Positions 5,692-6,268 of a DNA stretch of 6,268 nt are shown here, piece by piece. The stretch lies in assembly GCA_946482335.1 (NCBI GenBank), contig CAMLRG010000267.1:1-6268 (forward strand), written 5' to 3'. Positions within the stretch are counted from its first letter, which is position 1; each line of letters starts with the position of its first letter. Under the pieces are notes generated by a model, which saw only the letters and a list, made by a program, of their open reading frames with translations, made no database searches and was not told the DNA's origin. This DNA is from an uncultured Duganella sp. (GTDB taxonomy: Bacteria > Pseudomonadota > Gammaproteobacteria > Burkholderiales > Burkholderiaceae). Both the position numbers and the translations under genes were made by a program.

Positions 5692-6268
5692 ATGTCCGGC
5701 AATTCCTTTGGCAAGCTGTTCACCGTTACCACCTTTGGCGAATCCCACGGTCCCGCAATCGGTTGCGTGATCGATGGCTGCCCGCCGGGCCTGGTGCTGT
5801 CGGAAGCGGACATCCAGCCGGAACTGGACCGCCGCAAGCCAGGCACTTCGCGCCACGTGACGCAGCGCCAGGAACCCGACACGGTGCAGATCCTGTCCGG
5901 CGTGTACCAGGGCGTGACGACCGGCACCCCGATCGCGCTGCTGATCAAGAATGAAGACCAGCGCAGCAAGGATTACGGCAATATCGCGGAGAGCTTCCGT
6001 CCCGGCCATGCCGACTACACCTATTGGCACAAATACGGCGTGCGCGACCCGCGCGGCGGCGGCCGCTCCTCGGCGCGCCTGACGGCCCCGGTGGTAGGCG
6101 CCGCGGCCATTGCCAAGAAATGGCTGAAGGAGAAGTACGGCACCGAATTTGCCGGCTGCATGAGCCAGCTGGGCGAGATCGAAGTGCCGTTCGAGAGCTT
6201 CGAGCACGTGCCGTCCAACCCCTTCTTCGCCGCCACCTCCGACACGGCCCTGATCGAGCGCATGGAAG
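5692..6268 (+). CDS. aroC: Chorismate synthase, N-terminal part
   Basis: The frame is open to the window end; 192 codons are visible of a family that usually has about 360. The enzyme converts 5-enolpyruvylshikimate 3-phosphate to chorismate and phosphate using reduced FMN, the last step of the shikimate pathway, in the cytoplasm. The start [20 protein letters not shown] fits the family exactly. Signature one, [18 protein letters not shown], covers 16-33 with the invariant His19; RRKPGTSR is at 47-54; RPGHAD gives His106, the second conserved catalytic histidine; signature two, GGGRSSAR, is at 122-129. After it comes LTAPVV where E. coli has ETAMRV, a variant I recall from Burkholderiales. 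No purine-rich ribosome binding site precedes ATG 5692. It is divergent from the response-regulator gene. Confidence 0.96.
   Translation, partial: MSGNSFGKLFTVTTFGESHGPAIGCVIDGCPPGLVLSEADIQPELDRRKPGTSRHVTQRQEPDTVQILSGVYQGVTTGTPIALLIKNEDQRSKDYGNIAESFRPGHADYTYWHKYGVRDPRGGGRSSARLTAPVVGAAAIAKKWLKEKYGTEFAGCMSQLGEIEVPFESFEHVPSNPFFAATSDTALIERME

Noticed and set aside
1..6268. Mobile element, defence island, CRISPR array or biosynthetic cluster
   Set aside because: No transposase, integrase, terminal repeats, spaced repeat array or tRNA was seen, and all genes are housekeeping or signalling types with even composition.

Overview
The window looks like an ordinary stretch of chromosome from a GC-rich betaproteobacterium, most likely Oxalobacteraceae (Massilia, Duganella or Janthinobacterium type). 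I infer this from protein character: the C-terminal region of the YihY-family protein and the start of chorismate synthase read like Burkholderiales versions, and all genes share the same strong preference for G or C at the third codon position. No species call is possible from sequence alone, and nothing points to recent transfer: no transposase, integrase, tRNA, CRISPR array or strong composition shift.

Layout, left to right. (1) 1-444, plus strand: the C-terminal end of a YihY/UPF0761 inner-membrane protein. (2) 455-2565, minus strand: a compact two-gene unit, O-acetylhomoserine sulfhydrylase (metY-like) followed two bases after its stop by an alpha/beta hydrolase. (3) 2566-2701: a 136-base divergent promoter region with a clear inverted repeat. 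(4) 2702-3160, plus strand: a small protein made of two CBS domains, closed by a good intrinsic terminator. (5) 3208-5469, minus strand: a 753-residue response regulator with REC, DUF3369, a degenerate GGDEF domain (GGDIF) and an EAL domain with all its catalytic residues. (6) 5470-5691: a second divergent control region, rich in short palindromes and a direct repeat. (7) 5692-6268, plus strand: the first half of aroC, chorismate synthase, cut by the window end.

Functionally the window joins sulfur amino-acid synthesis (metY), aromatic amino-acid synthesis (aroC), cyclic-di-GMP turnover (the REC-GGDEF-EAL protein) and a probable nucleotide-sensing module (the CBS protein). Only the metY-hydrolase pair is clearly co-transcribed. 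The two divergent pairs (metY/CBS and response regulator/aroC) share control regions and may share regulators.

I did not find a convincing undescribed system. The best leads are the palindromes in the two divergent control regions, the pairing of a CBS-only protein with metY, the hydrolase coupled to metY, and the GGDIF/EAL architecture. Several long reading frames opposite real genes are composition artefacts.
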